A stretch of 64,000 nucleotides of DNA, taken from positions 1-64,000 of the forward strand of contig CAZLGW010000007.1 in NCBI GenBank assembly GCA_964559125.1. Reading direction: 5' to 3'. A program made the position numbers and the translations under genes. Shown piece after piece: positions 34,839 to 43,999 of the stretch (position 1 is its first letter; every line of letters begins with the position of its first letter). Origin of the DNA: Ravibacter sp964559125. Its GTDB lineage: Bacteria; Bacteroidota; Bacteroidia; Cytophagales; Spirosomataceae. Below the pieces are notes generated by a model, which was not told the origin of the DNA, did no database searches, and saw nothing but the letters and a program-made list of their open reading frames with translations.

Positions 34839-35222
34839 TTACTCTCTTGGTAAACTCCGCGGCCACACAAAAGTAGCCGATGGCCCGAATAATTCCTTTG
34901 TAAACTCCTTGTATTCTTCTTCGGTAAAAAGATCTCCGGCTATTACCTGCTCGCCGCTGCAATCAAAAATAACACAATTCGTACAAGACATGATCGCCTC
35001 ATAATAGTGAAAATAAGTGTTCTCCTTGTATTCAAACTTTTTGATAGTCAGCATACTTGCCGTTCCTGCACTCTTTGCATCATCGACCTTTTGCTTCAAC
35101 CAGGGCAGGTTGTTAACAGGATCTTTGACCCCGCAGGCCGAGACCTCGGGGCTATGTGTTTTCGTCTTACATGAAGAGAAAATAAGGGGCAGCAAAAGGG
35201 CAATTAAGTAATAATTTCTCAT
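34839..35222 (-). CDS. Cys-rich lipoprotein, paralogue 2
   Basis: A 127-aa lipoprotein (FSSC lipobox, C18) nearly identical in plan to its downstream neighbour. It has CGVKDPVNNLPWLKQKV and SCTNCVIFDCSG with a matching spacing of four cysteines. The duplication is recent enough to recognise, yet the mature proteins differ at many positions. It is divergent from the ECF sigma gene across 144 bases that include TTGTAAACAAAT (35267-35278), similar to the GntR-type site. Confidence 0.72.
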   Translation of the reverse strand: MRNYYLIALLLPLIFSSCKTKTHSPEVSACGVKDPVNNLPWLKQKVDDAKSAGTASMLTIKKFEYKENTYFHYYEAIMSCTNCVIFDCSGEQVIAGDLFTEEEYKEFTKELFGPSATFVWPRSLPRE

Positions 35223-35366
35223 CGGGGTTGTGTCTTAGAGAAAAGACCTCGTACAGCCGGTTACAGTTGTAAACAAATCAATAATTTTTTTAAATTTTCC
35301 CGATTTTCCTGACTATATTTAAGCCGGCTTCCGTAAAACCTGCTTCTACTACCTTTAACAGACTAA

Positions 35367-35960
35367 ATGACGGAAAAGCAAAATAACGATCTCCAACTGT
35401 GGTTACTTCTCAAACAAGGGGATGAAAATGCTTTTGCACTTCTTTTCGAAAAATATCATCCTACGCTTTACAATTACGGAATCAAGCTTTCTGCCGGTAA
35501 GCCGGGCCTTGTCGAGGATGCCATACAGGATCTCTTCATAGATCTCTGGCGCCTGAAAGGGGGAATATCCGAAGAGGTGGGATCTGTAAGATTTTATCTC
35601 TACCGCTCGCTTCGCAGAAGAATCCACCAGGCGCTCAGGAAAGAATGTTATGAAAATCCTGCCGACTATGAAAAAATCTTACCCGCCCAGACCAGCCATG
35701 AATTCTCCATTATTCAAGACGAGGCCTCTGTACTTCAGAAAGAGCGCCTGAACGAGCTCATCCGGCGGCTTCCCCAAAGGCAGGTGGAAGCGCTCACTCT
35801 CAAATATTTCGAAGATTTCAGCATCGGGGAAATTGCATGTATCATGGAAGTCAGTGAAAAATCTGTCCGGAACTTCCTCTACAAAGCAATGGTCACCCTG
35901 AGAGATAACCGCCACTGGCTCGTCTTCTCCGCCCTTATTGCCGCCGACCTCGCGTATTGA
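35367..35960 (+). CDS. ECF sigma-70 factor
   Basis: Extracytoplasmic-function sigma factor of 197 aa. Region 2 is at about 20-90 (FEKYHPTLYNYGIKL, EDAIQDLFIDLWRLKG) and region 4 at about 125-180 (RRLPQRQVEALTLKYFEDFSIGEIA). Such factors in Bacteroidota usually pair with a FecR-type anti-sigma factor in front of a SusC gene. Here the following gene is a truncated FecR-N-like protein and the target is probably the ThuA fusion operon. Confidence 0.93.
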   Translation: MTEKQNNDLQLWLLLKQGDENAFALLFEKYHPTLYNYGIKLSAGKPGLVEDAIQDLFIDLWRLKGGISEEVGSVRFYLYRSLRRRIHQALRKECYENPADYEKILPAQTSHEFSIIQDEASVLQKERLNELIRRLPQRQVEALTLKYFEDFSIGEIACIMEVSEKSVRNFLYKAMVTLRDNRHWLVFSALIAADLAY

Positions 35961-36041
35961 TTAAAAAAAATTGTTTCGGAAAGGGGTCAAATCCGTTTTC
36001 AGCCGCTCTGTTAGTATGAGATATCAGGCTTTAAGCGATAA

Positions 36042-36308
36042 ATGAAATCCGACGTCTATTCTCTTATTGATCTTATCCGGGATGAAGACTTCATTACCTG
36101 GGTGAGGCGTCCTACACCCGAGCTTTCGGCAGGTTGGAAAAAATACCTGGAAAGGTTTCCAGGTCAGGCTTCCACGCTGGAGCTTGCCAGGAGCTATGTA
36201 AACCTGATCGCAGAAGATACCGGCCGTGATATCCCAACCATGAAGCAGAGCAGGAAAATGTGGCAGGAGGTTAAAAACACGATCAAAAGTGAGAATTCAG
36301 AAAACTAG
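36042..36308 (+). CDS. Miniature FecR N-terminal-like protein (anti-sigma candidate)
   Basis: An 88-aa protein whose residues 12-50 (DEDFITWVRRPTPELSAG, KKYLERFPGQ) match the start of FecR-family anti-sigma factors. It has no membrane helix and no FecR domain. It lies 81 bases after the sigma gene and 27 bases before the ThuA fusion gene. It could bind the sigma factor as a soluble regulator, or it could be a degraded FecR gene. The reading frame is clean. Confidence 0.68.
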   Translation: MKSDVYSLIDLIRDEDFITWVRRPTPELSAGWKKYLERFPGQASTLELARSYVNLIAEDTGRDIPTMKQSRKMWQEVKNTIKSENSEN

Positions 36309-36335
36309 ACCCGAACTCATTCCTAATCACTACAA

Positions 36336-39300
36336 ATGTATAAACCTACACCCCTTACTTTTCTGATCATAACCGCGCTATTGTTCCTGGGCTGCAGCAC
36401 CGGCAGGAAAGCATCCACCCGCGTTTCGTCTGTTGAGGCGCGGAGGGCGGAAGTGCTGTTTCTCGGGCATAACAGCAAGCATCACGATTCGTATAAATAT
36501 GCGCCATGGCTTGCCATCAAATTGTTCAGAAGCGGCGTCAATATGACTTACGCGAGCGATCTCGGCGCTATTACAGACGAGAACCTGGACAAGTATGACG
36601 GACTGATCATCTATGCCAACTATAACGAACTCCCGAAAGATAAAGAAGCTGTGCTACAGCGCTTTGTAGAAAAGGGAAAAGGGCTGATTCCCCTACACTC
36701 CGCAAGCGGTTGCTTCCGCGATTCGGAGTGGTATATCCGGACAATCGGAGGAGCTTTTGAATCGCACAAAACAGGTACTTTCAAAAACACCATCGTCAAC
36801 CGCTCCCACCCCGTGATGGACGGGATTGATGAATTCGAAACCTGGGATGAAACCTATGTACATAAAAATCTTAATCCCGATATCATTGTGCTCGGTGAAC
36901 GTATAGACGGGGAACACCACGAACCTTATACGTGGGTACGTACCGAAGGAAAATCAAGGATATTTTATACCGCTTACGGCCATGAAGATAAAACCTGGAC
37001 GAACATCAGCTTTTTAAACCTGGTACGGAACGGGGTACTTTGGGCGCTCGGCGACAAAATACAGCAACAGATCGCAGCGCTTAACCTGCCGGATGTGGAT
37101 ATCTATAACTCCGATACAATTGCCTCCTATACCAGTCGGCACATCGTTCCTAAAATACAGGAGGCTTTACCGCCCGGTGAATCGATGAAGCTGACACAGA
37201 TACCGGCCGGTTTCGATATACAGCTTTTTGCTTCCGAACCCGATATAACCAACCCGATTGCTATGGCCTGGGACGAGCGCGGCCGGCTTTGGATCGTTGA
37301 ATCGGTAGACTACCCCAATACCTTCAAAGAAACCGACGGCGCCTCCAACGACAGGATCAAAATCTGTGAGGATACTGACGGAGATGGCCGCGCAGATAAA
37401 TTTACGGTATTTGCCGATGGTCTGAATATCCCTACCAGCATCGCATTCTCCAACGGAGGCGTGATTGTTTCGATGGCTCCCGATTTCCTTTTCCTGAAAG
37501 ATACCGACGGGGACGACGTTGCCGATGTCCGCCGGATCATTATGACAGGATGGAGTAAGTTCGATACCCACGCCGGACCCTCCAACCTGCAATATGGATT
37601 TGACAACAAAATATGGGGAGTAACGGGCTACTCCGGGTTCCAGGGACGGATCGACGGAAAGAAAACCCATTTTCCGCAGGGTATATACCATTTCAGTCCC
37701 GACGGAAGCAATTTCGAATTCCTCGCCAATACGAGCAACAATACCTGGGGGCTCGGGTTTTCGGAAGATAACAATGTCTTCATTTCTACCGCCAATAACA
37801 CGCACAGCGCCTACTATTCCATGCCGGCAAAAAACGCCCAGAGAATACCGGTAAGCGATAAGCCGGGCGTTTTACCGGTTCAGAAAATCGACGGACACTA
37901 CGATGCCCATCCGCTCACGCCCAACTTCAGGCAGGTAGATGTAGTCGGCGGATTTACTTCCGCAGCCGGTCACCACCTGTATACAGCCCGGGATTTCCCT
38001 AAAGAATACTGGAACCGTATCGCCTTTGTCTGCGAGCCCACCATAAGGCTTATTCACAATGCTGTTATAGAAAAAGACGGAGCAGGCTTCAAAGAGGCCG
38101 ACGGATGGAACATGGTCGCCGGCTCTGACGAATGGTTCGGACCTGTCCAGGCTACAGTCGGTCCGGATGGAGCCCTTTGGATAGCCGACTGGTACAATTT
38201 CATCATACAACACAACGTGTTCGTACCCAGGCAGGCCCCTTCCGAGTTTGTACTACCTTTTATCGAACAGCCTCACGGGCAGGGAAATGCCTTTATCAGC
38301 CCTCTCAGGGATATTAATCACGGCCGTATCTACCGGGTCACTCCTAAAAATATCAAAGGCACCCCGGCCCCGAAACTTGATAAAAACGACACAGCAGGAC
38401 TGGTTGCCGCACTCAGGCACACCAACATGTTCTGGCGTATGACCGCCCAAAGGCTCCTGGTAGAAGGAAAAAATACAAACGCAGCCCGGGGACTTTTCGA
38501 AATCATCAACGACAAATCGGTAGACGAAGTCGGCCTGAACAGCCCGGCTGTACACGCCGTCTGGACGCTCCACGGGCTGGGTTTGCTTGACGGCAGCGAC
38601 CGGGAGACGCTCGAAACCGTCGTCAGGGCACTTTCCCACCCTGCTCCGGGAGTCAGAAAGGCGGCAGTTATGGCGCTTCCGCCCGTGAGCAGCAGCTTCG
38701 GGGAAATATCCAAAGCAGGGTTGCTTACCGACCCCGATCTCAACACCCGCCTGGCAGCATTTAATACGCTGGCCATATTTGAACCGGACGATCTGATCGG
38801 GAAGGCAATTTTCGAGGCTGCGCAGAATCCGGAAAATGAACAGGATAAATGGCTTTCCAAATCGCTTGGAATCGCCGCTATCCGCCATGAAAAAGGATTC
38901 AGGAAAGCCGCTACCGGCAGTCATGGTAATTTTACGAAAGATATCCTCGCCATGCTCAACCAGGAATCTTATGCTGTGGGCCGCAGAGCGAACCTGCCTT
39001 TTTCACCCGATGTTGCCCATAAGGAAATTGTGATCAGCACTACCCTGAGCCCGTCCGAAAAAGGAGAGCTGGAAGGCTTCGTTGTCGGGCAAGGCAGCAC
39101 TTCCGACGGCTATGCTTTATTTATAGAAGACGGCAGGATAAACTGGGTTGTCAACCAGCATGGCAGTACTGCAAAGGTGCAGTCTTCCGGTCCCTTACCC
39201 AACCCTGCCAGCGTCAGGGCGATCCTGAAAGCAGGCGGAATAGTGGAGCTTTTCATCAACGAACAGCCTGCGGGAGAAGCCAGGACACATGCTCTTTTCA

Positions 39301-39851
39301 GCCGTCAGCCGGAGCCGGGGCTAAGGTCGGGAGAAGACTACGACGACACCGACAAAATCGCTTCCTACAACGGTAAATTCCCTTTCAAAGGAAATGTGCA
39401 GAACACAAAGGTGTCGCTGAACAGACCTCTTACGGGAGAAAGCCCGGTTACAAACCGGGCCGTACCGGCATCTGGCAATTCGGTCAGAATTTCCGTCATC
39501 CCCGACATGATGCAGTACGACAAAAAGCTGATCACCGTTAAAGCAGGTGAAAAGCTGACGCTGTTTTTCGATAATCCCGATGGTATGCCGCATAATTTAC
39601 TGATTATCAAACCCGGCACGCTGGAGAAAGTAGGAAATGCCGCCGACAACATGCTGCGGGATCCTAAAGCCGCCGAACAACACTATATCCCAAAAATACC
39701 CGAAGTGCTCTATTCCACGAAACTGCTTAACACAGGCGAAAGTAGCGCCCTGGAGTTTACCACACCCTCCGTCCCGGGCGACTACCCCTATGTATGCACC
39801 TTCCCCGGACATTGGCGGGGAATGAACGGAATTATGCGAGTAGTAAAATAA
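36336..39851 (+). CDS. ThuA, PVC-type propeller, HEAT and cupredoxin fusion lipoprotein
   Basis: An 1171-aa lipoprotein (lipobox LGC, C20). Domains in order: ThuA-like (about 38-245), PVC-type sugar-dehydrogenase-like propeller (about 285-650, beginning IPAGFDIQLFASEPDITNP), HEAT-like repeats (about 690-870), a concanavalin-like segment (about 890-1040), and a blue-copper domain from about 1048. The copper ligands are H1086 (MPHN), C1154, H1159 and M1163 (VCTFPGHWRGM). Cytochrome motif CxxCH is absent. The architecture suggests oxidation of sugar on the cell surface with electrons passed to copper. ThuA domains are also linked to keto-disaccharide metabolism. This is one of the least usual proteins in the window. 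Confidence 0.88.
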   Translation: MYKPTPLTFLIITALLFLGCSTGRKASTRVSSVEARRAEVLFLGHNSKHHDSYKYAPWLAIKLFRSGVNMTYASDLGAITDENLDKYDGLIIYANYNELPKDKEAVLQRFVEKGKGLIPLHSASGCFRDSEWYIRTIGGAFESHKTGTFKNTIVNRSHPVMDGIDEFETWDETYVHKNLNPDIIVLGERIDGEHHEPYTWVRTEGKSRIFYTAYGHEDKTWTNISFLNLVRNGVLWALGDKIQQQIAALNLPDVDIYNSDTIASYTSRHIVPKIQEALPPGESMKLTQIPAGFDIQLFASEPDITNPIAMAWDERGRLWIVESVDYPNTFKETDGASNDRIKICEDTDGDGRADKFTVFADGLNIPTSIAFSNGGVIVSMAPDFLFLKDTDGDDVADVRRIIMTGWSKFDTHAGPSNLQYGFDNKIWGVTGYSGFQGRIDGKKTHFPQGIYHFSPDGSNFEFLANTSNNTWGLGFSEDNNVFISTANNTHSAYYSMPAKNAQRIPVSDKPGVLPVQKIDGHYDAHPLTPNFRQVDVVGGFTSAAGHHLYTARDFPKEYWNRIAFVCEPTIRLIHNAVIEKDGAGFKEADGWNMVAGSDEWFGPVQATVGPDGALWIADWYNFIIQHNVFVPRQAPSEFVLPFIEQPHGQGNAFISPLRDINHGRIYRVTPKNIKGTPAPKLDKNDTAGLVAALRHTNMFWRMTAQRLLVEGKNTNAARGLFEIINDKSVDEVGLNSPAVHAVWTLHGLGLLDGSDRETLETVVRALSHPAPGVRKAAVMALPPVSSSFGEISKAGLLTDPDLNTRLAAFNTLAIFEPDDLIGKAIFEAAQNPENEQDKWLSKSLGIAAIRHEKGFRKAATGSHGNFTKDILAMLNQESYAVGRRANLPFSPDVAHKEIVISTTLSPSEKGELEGFVVGQGSTSDGYALFIEDGRINWVVNQHGSTAKVQSSGPLPNPASVRAILKAGGIVELFINEQPAGEARTHALFSRQPEPGLRSGEDYDDTDKIASYNGKFPFKGNVQNTKVSLNRPLTGESPVTNRAVPASGNSVRISVIPDMMQYDKKLITVKAGEKLTLFFDNPDGMPHNLLIIKPGTLEKVGNAADNMLRDPKAAEQHYIPKIPEVLYSTKLLNTGESSALEFTTPSVPGDYPYVCTFPGHWRGMNGIMRVVK

Positions 39852-39891
39852 CACATCATCAAATTCCAAAATCAACAAATCAATTATCACC

Positions 39892-40623
39892 ATGATTTCA
39901 ATTCTCAAATACCTATCCTGCAGCCTCCTATATCTTGCAATCGCGGTATCTCTCCCGATAACGGCCAAAGATATTTCTAAGAAAAAACCCATCCGGGCGC
40001 TCATGGTAGGCGGCGGAGCTTCGCACGATTTCGACAGGTGGTACAAGGGCGAGGACATCAAAACCCTCGAAACCAACGGGTTTGCCCAGGTAATCTATAC
40101 CGATCAGCCTTCCGATATACTGAAACATCTCCCTGGTATCGATGTGCTGATCCTCAGTAATAACCAGCCGATTCCCGATGCTGAAACAAGAAAAGCTATT
40201 TTCGATTTCCTCGGGCAGGGAAAAGGAATCGTGCTACTCCATGCCGCTATATGGTATAACTGGAAAGACTGGCCCGAATACAACCAGACAATAGTTGGCG
40301 GCGGCTCGAACGGTCACGACAAATACGGTCCTTTTGAGGTAAAGACCACCAATAAAAAGCATCCGATCATGAAGGGAATCCCTGACAGATTTACTTTATC
40401 GGACGAGCTCTACTATCATAAAATCGACCCCAACGGAGCAAAAGTAAACGTCCTGGCGATTGCTCAAATGCCAGGCAAAGAAGAATCATATCCGAACATT
40501 TTCACGGTTGAACATGCAAAAGGAAGAATCGCAGCCATAGCACTCGGTCACGACGCAGCCTCGCACGAGCTCCCAGCCTATAAGACCCTGCTAAGAAACG
40601 CCGTCAAATGGGCCTCCCGATAA
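39892..40623 (+). CDS. Exported ThuA-domain protein
   Basis: A 243-aa ThuA/glutamine-amidotransferase-like protein with a signal peptide (LSCSLLYLAIAVSLPITA). The domain includes ALMVGGGASHDFDRW, FLGQGKGIVLLHAAI, HPIMKGIPDRF and AAIALGHDAASHELPAY. ThuA proteins are implicated in trehalose and other disaccharide utilisation through keto-sugars. It lies 40 bases after the ThuA fusion gene and 37 bases before a Gfo/Idh gene, so the three are probably one operon. Confidence 0.88.
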   Translation: MISILKYLSCSLLYLAIAVSLPITAKDISKKKPIRALMVGGGASHDFDRWYKGEDIKTLETNGFAQVIYTDQPSDILKHLPGIDVLILSNNQPIPDAETRKAIFDFLGQGKGIVLLHAAIWYNWKDWPEYNQTIVGGGSNGHDKYGPFEVKTTNKKHPIMKGIPDRFTLSDELYYHKIDPNGAKVNVLAIAQMPGKEESYPNIFTVEHAKGRIAAIALGHDAASHELPAYKTLLRNAVKWASR

Positions 40624-40660
40624 CCCAGCCCGATCATATATCTTCTAACCCAATAAAAAA

Positions 40661-41776
40661 ATGACCCAAAAACAAATCACCGTAGTCATCGTCGGCATGG
40701 GCTTCGGAAAAGAGTTCATCCCGATTTACCAGAGCCACCCGAATATCAAAGCCGTAGGCATCTGTACCAGGAACAAACAAACCAGGGACGAGTTGGCTTC
40801 CCGTTATGATCTTGACCCGGACCTCGTCTTCGAGCGCTTCGACGACGTTCCCGGCCGGGCTGATGTAGATGCCATTCACATCGTAACCCCGGTCCCGGAG
40901 CACGCAAAAATGACGCTGGCTTCCCTCAACGCCAATAAACATACCGCCTGTACGATCCCGATGGCTATGACCGTAGAAGACTGCAAGGCCATCGTAGAAG
41001 CAAAGCGCCGGACCGGCAAAGTGTATATGATGATGGAAACTGCACTCTATACCCGCGAGTTCCTGTACGGGCTTAACCTGGCCGAAACCGGTCAGTTGGG
41101 AAAGATTCAGTTTGTCCGCGGCTCGCATATTCAGGATATGAGCATGGAGGGGTGGGCCGAATACTGGAAGGGCTACCCACCTATGCTGAACGGCACGCAT
41201 GCCATTTCCCCGCTTCTCCGTATCAACAATACGATAGCAGAAACGGTGGTATGTCATGGCTCGGGAAGCCTCTCCGAAGATCTTGCAAGCCGGTACGGCT
41301 CTCCTTTTGCAGTCGAAACCGCCACTTTTACCCTTAAAAATTCTGATGTGGTAGCAGAGGCTACCAGGTCACTTTTCGATGTCGTGCGTCAATATCGCGA
41401 GAGTTATGACGTTTACGGCACTAAAATGTCGTTCGAATGGGAGCAACTGCAGGATGAACAGCATGTTATCTTCGATGGCGGAGAAAATGCCAGCCGTATC
41501 GATGTCCCGGACACGGACGACCTTCTTATCGATCCGATCAAGCACTTTACGAAGCGGGAAAAGATCGACGATCCGAATCACGTTTCGTTCCTGCAGGGAG
41601 CAGGTCACGGCGGTTCTCATCCGCACCTGGTCCAGGAGTTTGTAGGCGCTATCGTCGAAGGCCGTGATTCCGCTGTAGACGCAGCGTTGGCCGCCAACTA
41701 CACCTGTGCCGGTATCTGCGCGCATGAGTCGGCCATGAAAGGAGGGGTCAGGGTTTCCGTCCCCGATTTTAGCTAG
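40661..41776 (+). CDS. Gfo/Idh/MocA family protein, non-EKP type
   Basis: A 371-aa protein with the Rossmann start VVIVGMGFGKEF and no signal peptide, so it is cytoplasmic. The usual EKP is replaced by TIP (ACTIPMAM). The C-terminus has GHGGSHPHLVQEF and AHESAMKGG, as in the two exported proteins near 51-53 kb. It may be an NAD-using dehydrogenase or a lyase. It is co-directional with the ThuA genes and the GH5-like gene. Confidence 0.9.
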   Translation: MTQKQITVVIVGMGFGKEFIPIYQSHPNIKAVGICTRNKQTRDELASRYDLDPDLVFERFDDVPGRADVDAIHIVTPVPEHAKMTLASLNANKHTACTIPMAMTVEDCKAIVEAKRRTGKVYMMMETALYTREFLYGLNLAETGQLGKIQFVRGSHIQDMSMEGWAEYWKGYPPMLNGTHAISPLLRINNTIAETVVCHGSGSLSEDLASRYGSPFAVETATFTLKNSDVVAEATRSLFDVVRQYRESYDVYGTKMSFEWEQLQDEQHVIFDGGENASRIDVPDTDDLLIDPIKHFTKREKIDDPNHVSFLQGAGHGGSHPHLVQEFVGAIVEGRDSAVDAALAANYTCAGICAHESAMKGGVRVSVPDFS

Positions 41777-41839
41777 CGCCGGAAACTACTGCAACGGAAC
41801 CGATAAAACAATTCAACAATCCGATATAATTCCACACGA

Positions 41840-43000
41840 ATGAAAACAACAAAAATCCTGGGTCTGATTTTGTTCACCGGACTTTTTCTCAGCTGTTCGA
41901 CAGGAACAAAAAAAGACGAAGCATCGAAAGAGAATACTTCGACTATTACCGAAAGAGATAAATGGACTGCCGAAAAGGCCAACGAATGGTACGACGCACA
42001 GCCCTGGCTGGTCGGCTGCAATTTCCTCCCCAGCACTGCCAGCAATCAGCTTGAGATGTGGCAGGCGGAAACCTTCGATACAGCCACCATCAACAGGGAA
42101 CTGGGTTGGGCAGCAGGCCTGGGGATGAATACGGTCCGGGTCTACCTGCATGATCTGCTTTACGAGCAGGATTCGGCCGGGCTTTACGACCGGATGGAAA
42201 CGTTCCTCGATATTGCCGATTCACACCGTATAAGGCCCTTATTCGTCCTGTTCGATTCCGTCTGGGATCCTTTTCCGAAGCCGGGCGCACAGCGCACCCC
42301 CTCTCCGCATGTTCATAATGCCGGCTGGGTACAAAGCCCGGGCAAGGAAGCGCTGCTCGACAAAACACAGCACCCCAGGTTCGGAAACTATGTACGCGGT
42401 GTTATAGGCCGGTTTGCCAGCGACAGCAGGATATTGGGATGGGACATCTGGAATGAACCGGAAAACCCGAATAAGAGTGCTTACGGAGATGTCGAGATCC
42501 CTGAAAAGGAACAGGTCGTACTTCCGCTGTTGAAAGATGTATTTGAAGCAGCCCGCTCCGTAAACCCCTCGCAGCCCCTTACGGCAGGTGTGTGGCGCGA
42601 CGATTGGTCGGAGGAAAGCAAGCTCACCCTTATTAACAAGCTTATGCTCGACGAATCTGACGTCGTTTCTTTCCACTCCTACGACGGCCCGGAAGAGTTT
42701 GAAAAAAGGGTCAACTGGCTGAAACCTCTGGGGCGACCGCTGATCTGTACGGAATACATGGCCAGGGGCAACAAAAGCACTTTTGAAAGCACGCTTCCCA
42801 TCGCAAAAAAATACAGGGTGGCTGCCTACAACTGGGGACTGGTAGACGGGAAATCCCAGACTATTTATCCCTGGGACAGCTGGAAAAAGAAGTATACCGG
42901 TGAGCCGGAACTCTGGTTCCATGATATATTCCGCAAGGACGGAACTCCCTATAAGGTTTCGGAAACCGAATTTATTAAAAAGATAATTTCTGAAGATTAA
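41840..43000 (+). CDS. GH5-like glycoside hydrolase lipoprotein
   Basis: A 386-aa lipoprotein (LFLSC, C19) with a TIM-barrel clan GH-A catalytic domain. The acid/base is E206 in DIWNEP and the nucleophile E305 in LICTEY. Segments MNTVRVYLHDLLYEQD and YNWGLVDGKSQTIYPW fit a retaining glycosidase attached to the periplasmic or outer membrane face. The family within clan A cannot be assigned without a search. It follows the Gfo/Idh gene by 63 bases. Confidence 0.86.
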   Translation: MKTTKILGLILFTGLFLSCSTGTKKDEASKENTSTITERDKWTAEKANEWYDAQPWLVGCNFLPSTASNQLEMWQAETFDTATINRELGWAAGLGMNTVRVYLHDLLYEQDSAGLYDRMETFLDIADSHRIRPLFVLFDSVWDPFPKPGAQRTPSPHVHNAGWVQSPGKEALLDKTQHPRFGNYVRGVIGRFASDSRILGWDIWNEPENPNKSAYGDVEIPEKEQVVLPLLKDVFEAARSVNPSQPLTAGVWRDDWSEESKLTLINKLMLDESDVVSFHSYDGPEEFEKRVNWLKPLGRPLICTEYMARGNKSTFESTLPIAKKYRVAAYNWGLVDGKSQTIYPWDSWKKKYTGEPELWFHDIFRKDGTPYKVSETEFIKKIISED

Positions 43001-43120
43001 GACCGACTGAAGATTCCCGCGACTCCCATCTATCAAAATAGCACTGGCAGCCTCTTTCATCCAACATATTTTCCTATTTTTACAGAAAAATCACCCTAAT
43101 AATCCACAGAATCAGTACTA

Positions 43121-43134
43121 TTTTGTAAACAAAA
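43121..43134. promoter_or_regulatory. GntR autoregulatory site
   Basis: TTTTGTAAACAAAA lies immediately before the gntR start codon (43138). It contains the same TGTAAACAAAA core as the two arms flanking the susC promoter. A bound regulator would block initiation of its own gene. Confidence 0.6.
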
Positions 43135-43137
43135 AAA

Positions 43138-43791
43138 ATGAAAGAAGACTCCCTGGCTGACCGGGCGTACAACGAGTTGAGAAAAAAAATACTTTCCAAT
43201 CAACTACTTGCCGGCAGCAGATTGAAAGAGGACGAATGGTCGAAAAAGCTTGATGTCAACAGGATGGCGCTGAGAGAAGCGCTCACAAGGTTACAGGGAG
43301 AGCGACTTCTTACAAAAGGAGAAAAGGGCGGCTTTTTTGTCAAGACTTTTTCCGGCGAAGATATAAGGGATATACGTGAGTTGAGAGAAATACTGGAAAC
43401 GGGCGCCATCCGCCTCCTTATAGAAAAAATAACCGAAGACCAACTGACCGAACTGGAGCGGATATGCGATGATTTCACCTCTATGTACGAAAGAGGTTAC
43501 TTCAACGGCGCCTGCGAAGCCGACGTAAAACTCCATGAAACCCTGATCGAGTATACTGGCAATAAAAAGCTCATTAACGCTTATTTTACAAGCAATATCC
43601 CGCTTTTCCACCAAAAGCTGGGATTGACTCAAACCCATATGGACGATTACGAGCTAACGGACGCCGAGCACAGGCAGATCGTAAAAGCGTTGCGGGTGAA
43701 AGACCTCGCATTGGCCGAAAATACACTTAACACCCACTTAGTCAGGGGGGAAGTTACTACGCTCGACCTGGTCGCTCCGTCATTCATCTGA
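43138..43791 (+). CDS. GntR-family regulator, FadR/FCD type
   Basis: A 217-aa transcription factor with a winged helix-turn-helix at about 8-70 (AYNELRKKILSNQLLAGSRL … MALREALTRLQ) and an FCD ligand domain at about 78-205. Metal-type residues are in CEADVKLHETLIEYTG, DAEHRQIVKAL and NTHLVRG. FCD regulators usually sense sugar acids. Matching sites touch its own start and flank the susC promoter 150 bases downstream, so it very probably represses both. Confidence 0.92.
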   Translation: MKEDSLADRAYNELRKKILSNQLLAGSRLKEDEWSKKLDVNRMALREALTRLQGERLLTKGEKGGFFVKTFSGEDIRDIRELREILETGAIRLLIEKITEDQLTELERICDDFTSMYERGYFNGACEADVKLHETLIEYTGNKKLINAYFTSNIPLFHQKLGLTQTHMDDYELTDAEHRQIVKALRVKDLALAENTLNTHLVRGEVTTLDLVAPSFI

Positions 43792-43938
43792 CCCCTCCTT
43801 CACCTCTCTCCCACTCTCGCCCGGCTTTCTTCCACCGGACCTCCGGCAGGATTTCTGGATTTTTACCTGTCCATTTCCTCTCTCGTCTTTCCCTGACGAG
43901 CAAATCTTACATTTTTCAAGGAAAACAATAATAGTTAT

Positions 43939-43978
43939 TTTTTGTTTACATAAATAGCATTATAATTGTAAACAAAAA
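43939..43978. promoter_or_regulatory. Paired GntR operators flanking the susC promoter
   Basis: TTTTTGTTTACA (43939-43950) and TGTAAACAAAAA (43967-43978) form a perfect 12-base inverted repeat with a 16-base spacer. The spacer and right arm carry a TATAATTG -7-like element and the left arm carries a TTTG -33-like element, so the arms cover the promoter. Confidence 0.7.
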
Positions 43979-43999
43979 TCAACCTTAACACCTTTGTGT

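Noticed and set aside
42239..43060. Long minus-strand frame antisense to the GH5-like gene
   Set aside because: It is an antisense shadow; the plus-strand protein has a lipobox and both catalytic Glu residues.
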